Assembly (NCBI GenBank): GCA_003508835.1
Contig: PUFA01000116.1
Coordinates: forward strand, 4,650,001 to 4,714,000
Direction: 5' to 3'
Source: Eonycteris spelaea
Lineage: Eukaryota > Chordata > Mammalia > Chiroptera > Pteropodidae
DNA: 64,000 nt
The translations under genes and the position numbers were made by a program. The notes below the pieces were generated by a model. That model was not told the origin of the DNA. It made no database searches and saw only the letters and a program-made list of their open reading frames with translations. Of the stretch, positions 36,116 to 47,985 are shown one piece after another (positions within the stretch are counted from its first letter, which is position 1; each line of letters begins with the position of its first letter).

Positions 36116-37459
36116 CTATGAGACATAAATACAAGAACTCACATTTTAAATTTGATCTTAGCAGGCCAACGTTTTCTTCCATGATGAGAATGAAATTTTC
36201 CTATTTTAAGGTTACGATTTGTAGTTACTATAAGGAAGGAGCAGACTCATTTATAAAGTGATACATCCCACTCGCAGGAAATTTTTTGACCAAATGTGTG
36301 AAATACACCTCTTTCTTCTCATTTCAAGAACTGGTCTTTTCTGGGTAGCTCTCAATTTTTGAAAAAACATCAAATGGGGTCTGATTATACATATATATCT
36401 TCAGGCCTCCTTTGTTTTGCTTTATAACAGAATTCCAGGCACATGAAATACAAAATCTGTGTTTTATTTTGTAATGAATTCAAAAGGCCTTTATGAGATC
36501 TTCACGATCGTTGAAACGTTCTAATGATATGTTCAGAGATTTTTACACATTCTAGCCCAGTGTCCCCTGTTCGATCTAGTGATGAGTCTCACCCATGGCT
36601 TGTGATGCTGAGGCTTTCCTTCAGGGCGGTACATCATGCTCCCGGCGGGCCCTGGAAGTCGCCGTTTCCAACGCCCACTCAGGTGATTCCACCAGGCAGG
36701 TGTTCTGACCGTCAGCTTACAGAGGTTAACTCTGGCAGCTTTGTGATTGCGATGGCCGACGGATTCCAAATTTGCTTCACCCAAGTAGAGCGTGGCCCTT
36801 GCCTGGCAGTGGAATGTGTGTACAGTTTTTTGAGTAGTCTGAATTCTGACGTTATTTTGTAAAATAGATGGAGGAAAAAATGGCACTAATAATGAAACAG
36901 TGTTTTTTCATCTGCACCTTGTGCACTTATAAAGTCACAGGAGATGTTCTTGATTGATGAAATTTTTCAGTCATCAATAGTATATATGTGTGTGTGTGTG
37001 TGTGTAATTTAAAAAGTACACTTGCAGAACAAGTATATGTAAGCTCTCTTAAATAATGGAGGATCTTTCTGAGGTTTAAGTTGGAAGACAGTTGCCTACC
37101 ATATAGTTAGTTTGGTATTTTTGAAATTTTGTTTAGGTTTGTGAAGCAAATATTTATTCTTGGAAAAATGAATGACTGCAGTTCCTTTTTTTGTTTGTTT
37201 TGCAGTCACATCATATGTTTTAACTTTTAATTAAGGCACATGGGTAATGTATGTTAGAATGTAGTTTAAAAAACCTTTTTAAGTATAACAACTCTGTGAA
37301 AATGAAGCAGTGTCATAGTTTAATTGGTACAGTTTTTGTTTCCTAATGGTATGTAAACAATGGTGTTTCTGTTCATGATACTTAGATAGAATTGAACTGT
37401 ATTAAATATTTGAGCTTAGTAAGTTTAGTCGACTATATGAAAAATATATAATACCTAAG
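36116..37459. other. Unannotated intron
   Basis: TG tract at 36987-37005. The open frames around 36524-36886 on both strands have no recognised protein. Nothing else seen. Confidence 0.45.
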
Positions 37460-37590
37460 GGAACAGAGCACACTGGATGTGGAATGAGGTGACATGGGTT
37501 TGAGTCCCCGTGCTGCTATATCTTAACCATGTTATTGGCAAAGTCAGTTTTTTGAACATCAGTGTCTAAATAGTAGGTCTAATTTAGTGG
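37460..37590 (+). mobile_element. MIR SINE
   Basis: Diverged sense MIR: 'gggaacagagcacactggat', 'gacatgggtttgagtccccg', 'tgctgctatatcttaacc' with the tRNA-related B-box region at 'ggtttgagtcccc'. Confidence 0.7.
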
Positions 37591-37769
37591 TTTTAAACTA
37601 GAAATGGACAGTATCTGTTCAACACAATATCTTTCAGATTTTTTAAATGTTTTTGATTAACTTAACTAAGATTTTTCTTTTTTTTTTCCTTTAAATAATC
37701 AGTTCATTTTACTATAATTGTGCCTCACCTCTACCTCTTCCTTTTGATTTAGGGACTGAAAAATTTACA

Positions 37770-38000
37770 GCTCTTTGTTTTTGTTTTCATTTTTTTCTAT
37801 TTTGCAATTCATATTTTTATTGCATTGTGATCACAGAGTATTATTTGTCCTATTTTTTTTTTTTTTAATTTGGAATTTTCATGACCTTTGCTTTGTGGCT
37901 ATAGTTTTTTGTGAGTTTTCTGTGGATGCTGGAAAAGATCCATATTCAGATTTTACAGCATTTGATACGCTTCACTTAGTTGTACCTTGTTAGTTATTCT
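37770..38000 (-). mobile_element. Possible old L1 ORF2 fragment, antisense
   Basis: Phrases 'ttgcattgtgatcacagagt', 'ttcatgacctttgctttgtg' and 'ttttctgtggatgctggaaa' resemble the antisense of the L1 ORF2 RT-upstream segment. Diverged. Confidence 0.4.
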
Positions 38001-39500
38001 TTCTGTGCCCTTTATCTTCTTGGATTGAGAAAGGGGGAGGATGTTTCCACTCTGGATGACACCTGCTTTCTTTTGGTTTTCACTTACAAAATGTGCCTTT
38101 TAGAGTTCCTTTAGGTATATTATTTACAGCATACAGTTGGGTAATTTGTTGGAAATGAGGAAAGGGAACAAGTCCAAGTAAGTGGCATCAGAAAAGATTT
38201 TAAGGGAAACCTGATGCTTGAGCTAAGTCTTGGTAGAAGGGAAGAGGGATCTGGGTGTGGGAGGTGGGAGGTGGGGAGGTGGCTGAGCGGGGAGGGGCAG
38301 CTGCACCTCAGGCCGAGGTACCAGCAAGAGCTCTCGTGTGACGGGCAGCCAAGGGTAGTGTATCCGTGTACTTTTCGGTAAGTGGAGGATGTTTTCCTAG
38401 TGGTTTATTTAAGAAACTGGAAATGAAATTTCGTGGTTTTAAAAATGTTTGAAGATGGGTCTTTGTTTCCTTACACGGAGTTTTGAGTAGTGCACTTTCG
38501 TTTCCTAAGGACTCGTGAGGATCATTTCAGCTTCTTAAGTGTGTTGCATGTTTCTGTGGAGAAGTCTGAGGCGAACTTGATCTCTCCACTCCACTAGAGA
38601 ATACTTTGGGACTTTTATCTTTAAGTGCAAGCAATTTTAATTAGACTTGACTCAATATTGCCATTCTGTATTGGTTTTTCCTGGCATGTGTGTTTACCTT
38701 CTCAATCTGTAATTTTAAATCTTCCTTCAGTTCTGAAAAATTTGTCTCCTTGGGAAAGCAGTTATACACATGAAAAATTATTAAATCTCTCATTTCTCAT
38801 TTTCTTTCGATCTTTTCTAATTCATTGTTAATTTCCATTTCTTTTGGCTCATTTCTTCATTTTATCTAACATGCCTCTTCCTGGATTTTTAGTGATGCTC
38901 ATTCTGCTTCAAGCAACTCATTTGATTTCTTTGATGAACTCTGTAGACTCATAATTCATCTTGTTCTGTGATTTTTGCCTTATCTTTCAAGAGCTCTGGT
39001 ATCTCTGAATTTTTTTTACTTTTCATTGAGTTTTTTGAGTTACAGGTATATTTCTAGTCATTTGCTTGATGGCAGTGACTTTTTCTCATACTTTTCCTGT
39101 TTACTTCCTATCCCTTTTTCTTTCCTCCTTTAGATCCTGTGCTAGTTCCTTTTTATTGATCTTTGAGTGAATGAAATCCACCCTCCCCAAAATAAGTTGA
39201 AACTGGTTTGCATGGGGGCTGGGAGGGTAGGGGCGGGGGAACTGTTCCTAGGTCACAGAGGACAGAAGCACTTTATGATACAGGTGGCATACTTGAGAGT
39301 GTTTAATCTTACTTCTGCCAGTGCAATGGCAGCCAGAGGCTGTTCACGGTTCAGTCTTGTCTGCCTTTTCTACCCTGACTCAAGCTCAGCCGCAGAGTGT
39401 TTCTTACTTTGAGTTCGTGTCTGAATCTTTAACCAAGGACCTCCGCTCAGCATCTCCCTGACCCCGGCCTGCGATTCACTGCTTTTGGCGGATCTTTCAC
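38001..39500. other. Intron with unnamed repeat and possible HAL1-like antisense segment
   Basis: Positions 38120-38380 resemble the unnamed mammalian-wide repeat. Positions 38620-39170 are T-rich and read like antisense of an L1/HAL1 ORF1-type sequence ('gccttatctttcaagagctc'), but the match is weak. The rest is unannotated. Confidence 0.35.
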
Positions 39501-40213
39501 ATACGTGGCGATTGGGTGAGAGATTTTGCCGTTTTCTCTAAGATGTCATTTCCATTTCTTCTTTTCATTTGTCATTTTGGTATGGAGAAAGGACAGAGAC
39601 TTCTCCATTCTACTGTCTCAAAATACTCATGTTTAATTGTTTTTTTCTTCAAGCCTTACAATAAAATTTTTCCAGCTAACAGAAGCCTTCTGCAGAGTAA
39701 TGTTTAGCATTCAGTTTCTTGGCTCTTTCTACCCTTTTACTGCTTGGTGATTTTTCTTCAGCTCGTTAATTGTTTACTTGGGGACTGGATTGCGTCGTCT
39801 CTGATTCTGGGTGGGTCAGCTGTGATCAGGTGGGACATCATGTGCGTTTTGAGGGCACAGCTTGGTAACGAGCCTGTTAGAAATACTGTAGAGATCAATA
39901 TTTTCATCTCAGTTCATTTCTCTGAGCTATGTTGTCTTTCTTTGTGCATTTATGAGGTTATATATCTTACAAATTATTAAAACAAGCTTGAATATCTCTT
40001 TTAAGAAGAATAGAAGTAACTTTTATTTGCCTGCCATTCCATCCCGAGGCACTGGTTTCCCTTTATTACCGAATTCTACTTCATGTTGCTTTTTATGTTC
40101 CAAAGATCAAAGATATAGGGGGACAAAAAGTTCTGTACTCTGCTGGAAAAGGAGATAGTTATTTTAGTTTCTATCATGAAATACCAAAAGTTATTTTCAA
40201 ATACGCTACAGTC
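39501..40213. other. Unannotated intron
   Basis: T-rich sequence with no recognisable gene or repeat. Confidence 0.4.
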
Positions 40214-40277
40214 AAAAAAAAAAAAAAAAAAAAGAAAGAAAAAGAAAAAAGAAAAAATGAAAAGAAAAAAAAGGAAA
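40214..40277 (+). repeat. A-rich (AAAAG)n low-complexity tract
   Basis: An A-run of about 20 followed by mixed AAAG/AAAAAG units. The poly-Phe open frame on the other strand is an artefact of this tract. Confidence 0.95.
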
Positions 40278-40299
40278 ACACCCACTACCTGTCAGTCAG

Positions 40300-40550
40300 T
40301 GAAAATAACTAACAGCATGTACTGCCATGCAGTGCTTATAATTGTTTCAAATTTACAAGCACAACAATGAAACACATTTCGCATAATGAAATATTTTTAT
40401 CCATCATGCTTGCAGGCTGAGCTCCATTTATCATGTTTGCAAACAGCAGCAGCAACATGTCTCTAATGTGAGCCAAATGTAATTTCCAGCTGTTGAAATT
40501 AATTCTTTTTAGGTCCTGTTTAAAATTGTCATCTAACAACAAACCTCACT
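40300..40550. promoter_or_regulatory. Candidate conserved noncoding element
   Basis: No repeat was recognised; the base composition is balanced, CpG is nearly absent, and TAAT-type and CAGCTG E-box motifs occur ('catgcttgcaggctgagctc', 'ttccagctgttgaaattaat'). The minus-strand frame 40336-40542 has no known domain. The idea of conservation is inference from texture only. Confidence 0.25.
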
Positions 40551-41504
40551 GTTTTTCTTTTTGCTCTTCTTACATGTCCATTTACTTTTATCTTGTTCTT
40601 ATTTTCACTCCTCTATAAAAATGGTTTTCAGTGATGCTCGGTGTTTGAGATCGCACTAGAATACATAAAAGGCATTCCTATTCTTGTCTTTGTGTAACTT
40701 ATTGTATCATTCACAGAATTGGTCAACATTCTAATTCCATATCTTTTTTGTCTCATAATTTTTTAAAAAGTCACCTTTAGGCTCTAGAACAGAGAAAAGC
40801 TAGCCATCATATGTATTTTTAAAAATTGCTGTGATACCAAGATCTTCTTGTTATCATGTAGATTTGAGTCAATACTTGTGCAAAAGCCCAGAGGTCAAAA
40901 TACTTTCAGCTTCTTCCTTTGGGATATAACAGGTTCTTATATGCAATGGCTGAAATAGTTTTTGTTCTGGGTACCGTATTCTCCTATGGTAGATATTATT
41001 TATGCAACTGCTTATTTAGATTAGGTGATTTTGATAGTATTTAAGTAGATAATAGGTACTATGAGGTAGATATTTGGTTAAAATTATTTTTTGAATGGTG
41101 TTTTGTTTCGGTTGTTTAAAGTTGCTTCATTTAGAGAAGGAATAATACAAAAATATAATAATTATTATTTTTAATCAAAAAGGGTGAGATCTTGCCCACG
41201 GTTATAAGAGCTAATGTGACTGATCTAGCTTAGTTTCGGCTAACGTGGCCAGGTTTTGCTCTCATCTCCCTCTGGGCTTCAGCTTGGCATTATTTCATTC
41301 CCGTCTTCTTTTTCCACTTAGCAAACTCATACTTTTAAAACAATAGTAATATATTATTTTTATCATTTACAGTTTCAGTTCCCGAAGTTTGCTTTCTTTG
41401 TGCCCAGAGCTGAACTGATTCTGTCCTTTCCACATGCTCCTGTAGACCTTTGTGCTTAGTCCACTTCATGAATCATCTTGCCATGTTATTACACCTGTCA
41501 TACC
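40551..41504. other. Unannotated AT-rich intron
   Basis: Nothing recognised. Confidence 0.45.
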
Positions 41505-41828
41505 TTCTGACCAGTACTGGTCAATAGTAAATATAATGTCAGCCCCAGATATAAATTTAATTTTTTTCGCAGCCACATTAAAAAGGTAAAAAGAAATAAG
41601 AGAAATTATAATACTGTCTCATTGAACTCAGTATATTAAGAACATTATCTTTTCAACATAACCCATGTAAAAGTTATTAATGATGAATTTCATGTTCTCT
41701 TTATACTGAGTCTTTAGAATCCAGTGTTTCATTTGCACTAACAGCACATCTCAGTTGAGACTAGCTGCATTTCAGATGCTCAGTCCCACAAGTGGCCAGT
41801 GGCTTCCATCTGGATGGCATGCTTCTAG
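41505..41828 (+). mobile_element. MER3 (hAT-Charlie nonautonomous DNA transposon)
   Basis: The landmarks of MER3 run in order: 'tggtcaatagtaaatataat', 'gcagccacattaaaaaggta', 'aaaagaaataagagaaatta', 'acagcacatctcagttgaga', 'gactagctgcatttcagatg' and 'gtggccagtggcttcc'. It is near full length. Confidence 0.85.
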
Positions 41829-41945
41829 ACTGTGGTTCTCTTGAGGGTTGGAACCATGTTTGTCTGGTCTTTGCCATATTTCTGGCTATAATTGGTACTC
41901 ATTTGGTATGTGCCTACAAATGAATGAATGAGTGAGTGAATAAGA
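41829..41945 (+). mobile_element. L2 LINE 3' end
   Basis: The text 'tcttgagggttggaaccatg', 'tttgtctggtctttgccata' and terminal 'aatgaatgaatgagtg' is the usual L2 3' end. It directly follows the MER3, which probably inserted into or beside it. Confidence 0.75.
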
Positions 41946-43489
41946 TATACTGGGAGGGTTATACGTAGATTGATGCCAGTCACTAATAACATCAGTACTT
42001 CCTGTCAAGAAAACTGAGACACATTGACTAAAAAGGGGACCCACAAGCTAGAATGATCCTGCATTCCAGTCATCAGGTAGGGCAGTGGGGACAAGCTTTG
42101 AAGAGATAAGTTCCCGAGTACTTATTGCAGGAGACAGCAAGGAGAGGAAATTAAGACAGCGGCTGGTCTCCATCCAGGGTATGCTTTCCACCCAACATCC
42201 TAATCCAGAGCATTTGACAATCAGCTCCTTTCACTTTTACTGGTGGACGAAGCTGCTTCTACCATATTAGTGGAAATCAAATTTATACTCAAGCCCTGTG
42301 TGTACTTCTTTAATATGAATAGAGGCTTGTCTGTCTGGTTAGTTTGCTTCTTAAAAAATAAAACTGAACCAATTGTGCAAATCAGTCCAGTCAACCTAGA
42401 TAGAAGTTTGGCTCTATGTAGTGGAATCACTGACCATCCGTTTACGTATAGACCACTGAGATGAGGTTTCACGTGTATACAGCGAAGCCCGCCAATGATA
42501 ATTGCAGTATTTTTAAAAATAGTACAAACATGTTAACCACCTAAATATCTATTAACAGAAGATCAGATAAATATTTTTGACAAAGTCATTAACTCTGTAC
42601 AAGTGTTAAATGAATCTAGTGAACTAGATTTGTGTTTTCAAATGGAAAGCCCTCTGAAACATAACCCTAAGTGATAACAGCAAGTTTTAGAGCAACATTT
42701 TTTAAAAAATTAAAAAATAACACATTATACAATATTATGGATAGCTCACTGATACACATGCATACTATATAAAAGATTTTTAAAAACTAAAGGGAGACCA
42801 GCTCTTCTGGTTGGTCATTAGAAATTCAGGGAATGAATGGAGGTCACAGAGCCATTATCTTATTCTTCATCATTTAATGTATTTTAAATTATCACTCAGT
42901 TTATGTTTTATACATTCAGAGACGCTCCTTCAGGTCCGTATATTTTTGAAAGTACAAATTTAAGATTAAAAATGCTAGAGATTTCTTTAGTGGCACGCTT
43001 TTCGTGAATTATTTCAGTCCTTTGCTGAAACAGGATGCACAAGTGGGGGAGTGTCCTTTTGATGTGCACTTGGACAAAAGCTCATGTTACCACCGTATTT
43101 GCTTTGTTGTATATTTCAAGGTGGAATTTTAATCCCGATCTCTATAGGAAAATACCTAATAATAACCTCGGTGTCCCACGGGACCTTTTGTACTCTCGCG
43201 AGTTAAGATTTTAAAAAAGTATATTTTTAAAAATCTGAAACAGCCTGAGCCTTTTAAGAATGTTTGTCTGTGGTGTGTTTCAGCTCAGCAGGCACATGTG
43301 TAAGGTCATGCATGCAGGCACTGACTGCGTCCGGCCTGAGGGTGACTAGGTGGTAGTGAGTGAACCATAAGGGGAAGGAGGAAGTGGCTCCATTAGACTC
43401 CTCAGGGTGTTGGAACAGTTGGGAAAGACCGATTGAATAAATGTTCGCTGTCAGAGCGGGAAAGAACTATATATATATATTTTTACACA
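41946..43489. other. Unannotated intron
   Basis: No gene or named repeat was recognised; short AT microsatellite at 43469-43481. Confidence 0.45.
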
Positions 43490-44130
43490 GAGTTTTCAAT
43501 TTGTTGCCTGTTAGCTCCGAATCTAGCCTTCATTATCTGCTCTGTGATCGTGGAGCTGGCCCTTGTAAGCATTTCTCCTTTGAGTGTGATATTAAGTCGT
43601 GCCAACAGAGGGCACGGGAAGGACGCTGCTAGTGACAGGCAAATCTTCCTGATTCCACTTCTTTCTCATGCCAGGTGCTTGCCGCACACTGTTCTTGTTC
43701 CAGCAGTGCATGGTCAGCAGTACCTGTCACCTTCCCTGGGTCAGCAGTACCTGTCACCTTCCCTGGGTCAGCTTTCTCTGGCACTTCTCTCAGGTGGTAT
43801 CTTAGCAGATTGCTGCCAGATGGGACACGTCCCTTGACCTGATTCCTTCGCCCTTTCAGGGAGCTCCATGGTGAATCTCAAGGCCGGCAGCTCCCTGCAT
43901 ATGGGGTCCCCCAGAACTTCACCGGGAGGGTTCCAGCTCGAGCCCTTCCCAGTGTAGTCTGCTTCCGAGATCCATTGCTGTATTCCTTACCTTCGCCCTC
44001 CACTACTCCAATCTCAGTTAATAATTCTCTCCTGTTCAAACTGCTTTCACATTACTTTGTTCTGGTATCTGCACATATCTCTTGACTGAACCCTGATGGA
44101 GAGAGAAGACAAACTGTGTTTTCTTCAGGA
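43490..44130 (+). repeat. Uncharacterised repeat, possibly LTR-like
   Basis: A moderately GC-rich block with phrases such as 'gccaacagagggcacgggaa' and 'ggggtcccccagaacttcac' that look like an old dispersed repeat. Its 3' end (about 44050-44126) is repeated in direct orientation at 44933-45013. It contains a 27-bp tandem duplication at 43712-43765. Confidence 0.4.
43712..43765 (+). repeat. 27-bp tandem duplication
   Basis: Two identical 27-base units starting GGTCAGCAGTACC, plus the first five bases of a third. Exact identity points to a recent duplication. Confidence 0.95.
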
Positions 44131-44429
44131 TGTTAATTAAGGCCAATGAAAGCGACTGTAATATTTAAAAGATCTCTTGGGCTCTCTTCAACCTGTTCTC
44201 CATTTTCTTTCAGTAGGACATTAAGCTAGCTGAAAGGATCATGGGATCAGTAGAGGTGAACATCTCTTGGCTCTTACTGTGTGTTCTTTTGTATTGGAAA
44301 AGCCACGTGCGTGATCATTACTGGTGAAGTTGGCCCTCAGATTCTAAGCTGTGTTATTTCATCCTTTTTATTTCTCTTTGCTTTACTGAGCTGTCTCAAA
44401 TGCACAGCAGAGGTTCTCTGTGTAACAAA

Positions 44430-44690
44430 AATAATGTGGGCTTAACGTGGGCTTCATGACCTAGTGAACCTAGGTTCTAATTCTGGCTCCACTGTTATTC
44501 TAATTCTAATTCTAATTCCATAACACATAAATGAAAAACCTTTTCTAAATTCAGGTTCTCATTCTGGAGACCACAAGAAAATTTGTATGTAATTTGGGGC
44601 AAATCACTTTATGTCTTTGAGCTTGTTTCCTTGTCTGTAAAATAAGAAATTAAACACAAGCCTTTAGGGTTGTCGTAGGGTTCATCCTGT
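44430..44690 (+). mobile_element. MIR SINE interrupted by a short TTCTAA expansion
   Basis: 'gacctagtgaacctaggttc' and 'taattctggctccactg' form the MIR left part, and 'gggcaaatcactttatgtct', 'ttgagcttgtttccttgtct' and 'gtaaaataagaaattaaac' the right part. Between them lies a tract of TTCTAA/ATTCTA units at 44496-44519 and some 50 further bases. Confidence 0.8.
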
Positions 44691-44932
44691 CGTAACAAAG
44701 CATCACGAGCAGTGTAGGGATGGTCCAGTTTCTCTGCTTCCTTGTCAGCATTCAATGTAAAATAAAATCACATTTTATTTTAGCCACTTTTATGAGTATC
44801 TAATAATATCTTATTGTGGTTTTGAGTTTCTCTAATAACTAATGATGTTGAACATCATTACTTGCTGTCTCTTTATTTCCTGGAAATAACATTTGTTTTT
44901 GTAATATTCTTACACTTTCTGAAATTAAGCAG

Positions 44933-45013
44933 GAAAAAACACTTTGTTGTGATGTCTGCTCATATCTCCTGACCGGACCCTGATGGAGAGAGAAGACAAA
45001 CTGTGTTTTCTGA
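44933..45013 (+). repeat. Second copy of the 44050-44126 sequence
   Basis: 'ccctgatggagagagaagac' followed by 'aaactgtgttttct' is identical in both copies, and the preceding about 35 bases are closely similar (catatctcYtgacYgRaccc). Confidence 0.85.
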
Positions 45014-45689
45014 CCTGTGTTAGGTTCTCTCTTGCTGTTGGCCACAGTGGTTCTTCTTGAGCTTTCAAACCAGGCTGCTTTACCGGAAGTTGTCGCACAC
45101 ATTCAGGGTGACCTCAGGGTCTTTCCAATATTTTGGTTTCCTTTTTCCTTTGATTTGGGAATAACCAAAACCAATAAACAAAGAAACCCAAACTCAAGCC
45201 CAAACAGTAAAACTGCTCTGAACCACACTTGCAAACAGTGCGTCGATTTTATAAACTATTTCATGTTTTAAATGTTTGTTAAACTTTTTGGACAGTCCCT
45301 GTCCCTTTGTAATGACCATTGGTATAAAATACTTCTACTAGGTAGCGACACCTCCCAGTGAACGCAGTGTAGAGAAAAGTGGGAGGAGGAGCTATGCAAA
45401 CCGTCGCACCTCTTTGGAAGGGAAGCATAGGTAGGCCCCAGTGGTGATGACGGAAATGGGCAGTGACGTGTCAAAAGACGATAGCGGGCCAAGCCCAGCA
45501 AGAACTGTCTTAGGGAGCGGAGGGGGCACAGCAGAGCTGTGCGCAGTGCCAGCGCTCGTCGGGTGCTCAGGACGGGACCTGAGGGTCCTCATCCCTGATT
45601 CCTTTTGCAACAGTCTCCACGTCCGGTCTCTTAGCCAGTTCAGTCACACCCACCACCGGGATGTGTCTTGAAATCCATCCGTCTTCCCT
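45014..45689. other. Unannotated intron
   Basis: A GC-richer stretch at 45420-45620 carries overlapping open frames without known domain. Nothing else recognised. Confidence 0.4.
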
Positions 45690-46190
45690 CGCCTTACGTG
45701 CTGCCAACCTCGTCAGAGCCACCACCTTCCGTGGCTCTGCAATAGCCTCCTCATTTCATTACTTCCACTCTTGTCTCCCTCTCGCCTGTTCTCAGCATAA
45801 AAGGAAGAATGATCTTTGACGTGTAGGTCAGGACACAGCGCTGTCACACTTAAAGCCCTCGATGGCTTCCCCGGGCGCCTGTGCTCTGAGCCATGCCGCG
45901 GCCCACTTACCCCTCCGGTCTCGGGCTCGCCCCAGCCTCCTCTCCCGCAGCCCTCCCCTCATCTGATGCAACTCCAAAGCAGCTGGCCTTCTGTTTGTGC
46001 CTTAATAAATCATGATGTAAAGATTACTTTATCTCTAAGAAACCCTGAGATAACTTACCAGCTAAGGCATGGGGTAGTCACTCAGGCACGTATTCACCTC
46101 CTCGGAGCCCTCGGCTCGCTCACTGTGCTTTGTCCCATGTGGCTCCGTTTGAACGTGCAGGTAGTTGCTTCTCACTTTTAACCTGAACCC
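45690..46190 (+). mobile_element. L2 LINE fragment
   Basis: The order 'gtcacacttaaagccctcga' + 'tggcttccccgggcgcctgt', then 'ccagcctcctctcccgcagc' and 'ctccaaagcagctggccttc' matches the L2 ORF2 end and 3' region. The + frame 45816-46181 is derived from it and has no intact domain. Confidence 0.6.
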
Positions 46191-47370
46191 GGCGATTCCT
46201 CTTCTTTCCATTTTTTTCTAGAAACGCTATCCCTAAGTCTTCTCATAGCCTTTAACAGCTCCCCACTTTTTTCCTAAAGCAGGAACAAGTAGCTAATTGT
46301 GCTCAGTTAGAAAAAGAGAATAGCTGAATTCTGTGATTATAATATGTGACATTCTTACATTAGTTGGTTAGTAAAAATAAGTGATTATTTTTCAGCTTCT
46401 ATTTGTATGAAGACTGAATTGCTGAAGTTAACCTACTATCACTATTTACATTTACTGATTATTGAAGAAAATAGATGTGTTTACTAGGAACTCTCAGTAA
46501 ATTGTGTTAAAATATTTTTATAAAGAAGTCAAAGGCACTAAGAAAGGTACAGATACGATCTGATTTTTTTTTCTATCTCTGCAAAATAAGGTAAATGTAT
46601 CACTTTTCTGTAACCGACTATCTGATTTTGATATATTTTCACTTTTGATATGTGCAACAATAAATCTCATTTGAAATATGTCTTGCCGGTAAGTTCTGAG
46701 GTCTGTTACCACTGAGCCACTAAAAGAAAGAAGGCGGGGATTCTGGAGCTTCAGGAGCAGGCGAAGGAGGCAGGTCTGTTCCAGACCTCTCTGTATTTTT
46801 CTATCATGTAACATATTTGCAGCAACAAAGTGATTTCTTAAAAAGCTTTTACTTTTGCCAAGTGGACCAGCCACCATCATTGCTCTGTTCTTCTATTCCA
46901 GCTCATCTTCTAGGCATTTTAGCGCTTTTGCTGATTCATGGAGATCTGCCAGATTTCATTGTTTTGTCACTGCCTTTATCTGTCTGTGCATTATGAAGCG
47001 AAGTGAGCTGCTAGAAGCGGTCACTTTTAGTGCTGTCAGTGCTGTTGTCTGTCTAGTTCCTCATCCGATGTGGGAGGTGATGGGAGCATCCAGCAGATCC
47101 CTGAAGACGGTCAGAAGGACCAGACTCCAGCTGTGTGGCTGGTGACAGTAATTTAGCAATAGGGTCGAAAATGAACAGGAGGTGCAAATAAAGAGGGTGT
47201 GGGGTCATGCTAGAAGATTAACCAGAATATCAGAGATGTCCAATACACGTACAGATTTTATGAGCGGACTTACTGGTGGCTCAAAATGTTTGAAATAGAG
47301 GATAACATGGTAGGTTTATTTCTGCATGTTTGTTAACTCTGTCGAGGTGTGAGCAGTCCTCCAGTTAGGG
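46191..47370. other. Unannotated intron
   Basis: AT-rich left part, moderately GC-rich at 46860-47150. Open frames there have no recognised domain. Confidence 0.4.
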
Positions 47371-47572
47371 CACTGGTTCTGGACTGGGAGTGATTTTGCC
47401 CACGAGGGGACCCTTGGCATTGTCTGCAGATATTTTTGGTTGTCGCATCTGAGGGGTGCTACTGGCACCTAGTGGGTAAGGCCGAGGATGCTGCTAAACA
47501 TTCTGCAGCGTACTGGACGGCCCCTCGCAACCAGGGCCCGGACCGTGGACAGTGCCGAGGGCGAGCATCCGG
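47371..47572 (+). mobile_element. MER5A (hAT-Charlie nonautonomous DNA transposon)
   Basis: Full layout of MER5A: 'cactggttctggactgggag', 'tgattttgcccacgagggga', 'attgtctgcagatatttttg', 'aggggtgctactggcaccta' and 'gatgctgctaaacattctgc', ending in 'cagtgccgaggg'. Confidence 0.92.
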
Positions 47573-47985
47573 TGTGACAGCAGCACCAGCACGCGGGTTA
47601 TGTGTTTTCTAATTCCCTGTAGATCATGCGTATGTGCCGCCTTGTCCCTACAATATGACTAATCCTTAGTAAAAAAAAAAAATTGATGATTGAGAATGCG
47701 ATCAGCCTTAATTGTTCCTAACAACTCACATTTGAACATGCACGTATGTGTATGGCGGCTTCACATGCAAGACCATATTTTTCTGTGCTGCTTAGCTATT
47801 TGCAGTTTTTGTGCATTATTAGATTTATTTGTCTTTTAGAAAAATTTCCCTATGCCACTTTAGGATAAACAGTTTGATCTTGGGCTGTTTTTAAGATTTT
47901 TCGGTAATGAGATACTTGATGTCACTAAGTGTTAAAGAGATACCTGATTGTGGACTTTGTAAATAAAATCAAGAATGACTAAATG
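47573..47985. other. Unannotated intron
   Basis: Nothing recognised. Confidence 0.4.

Noticed and set aside
40076..40285. Poly-Phe open frame on -
   Set aside because: Artefact of the A-rich tract at 40214-40277.
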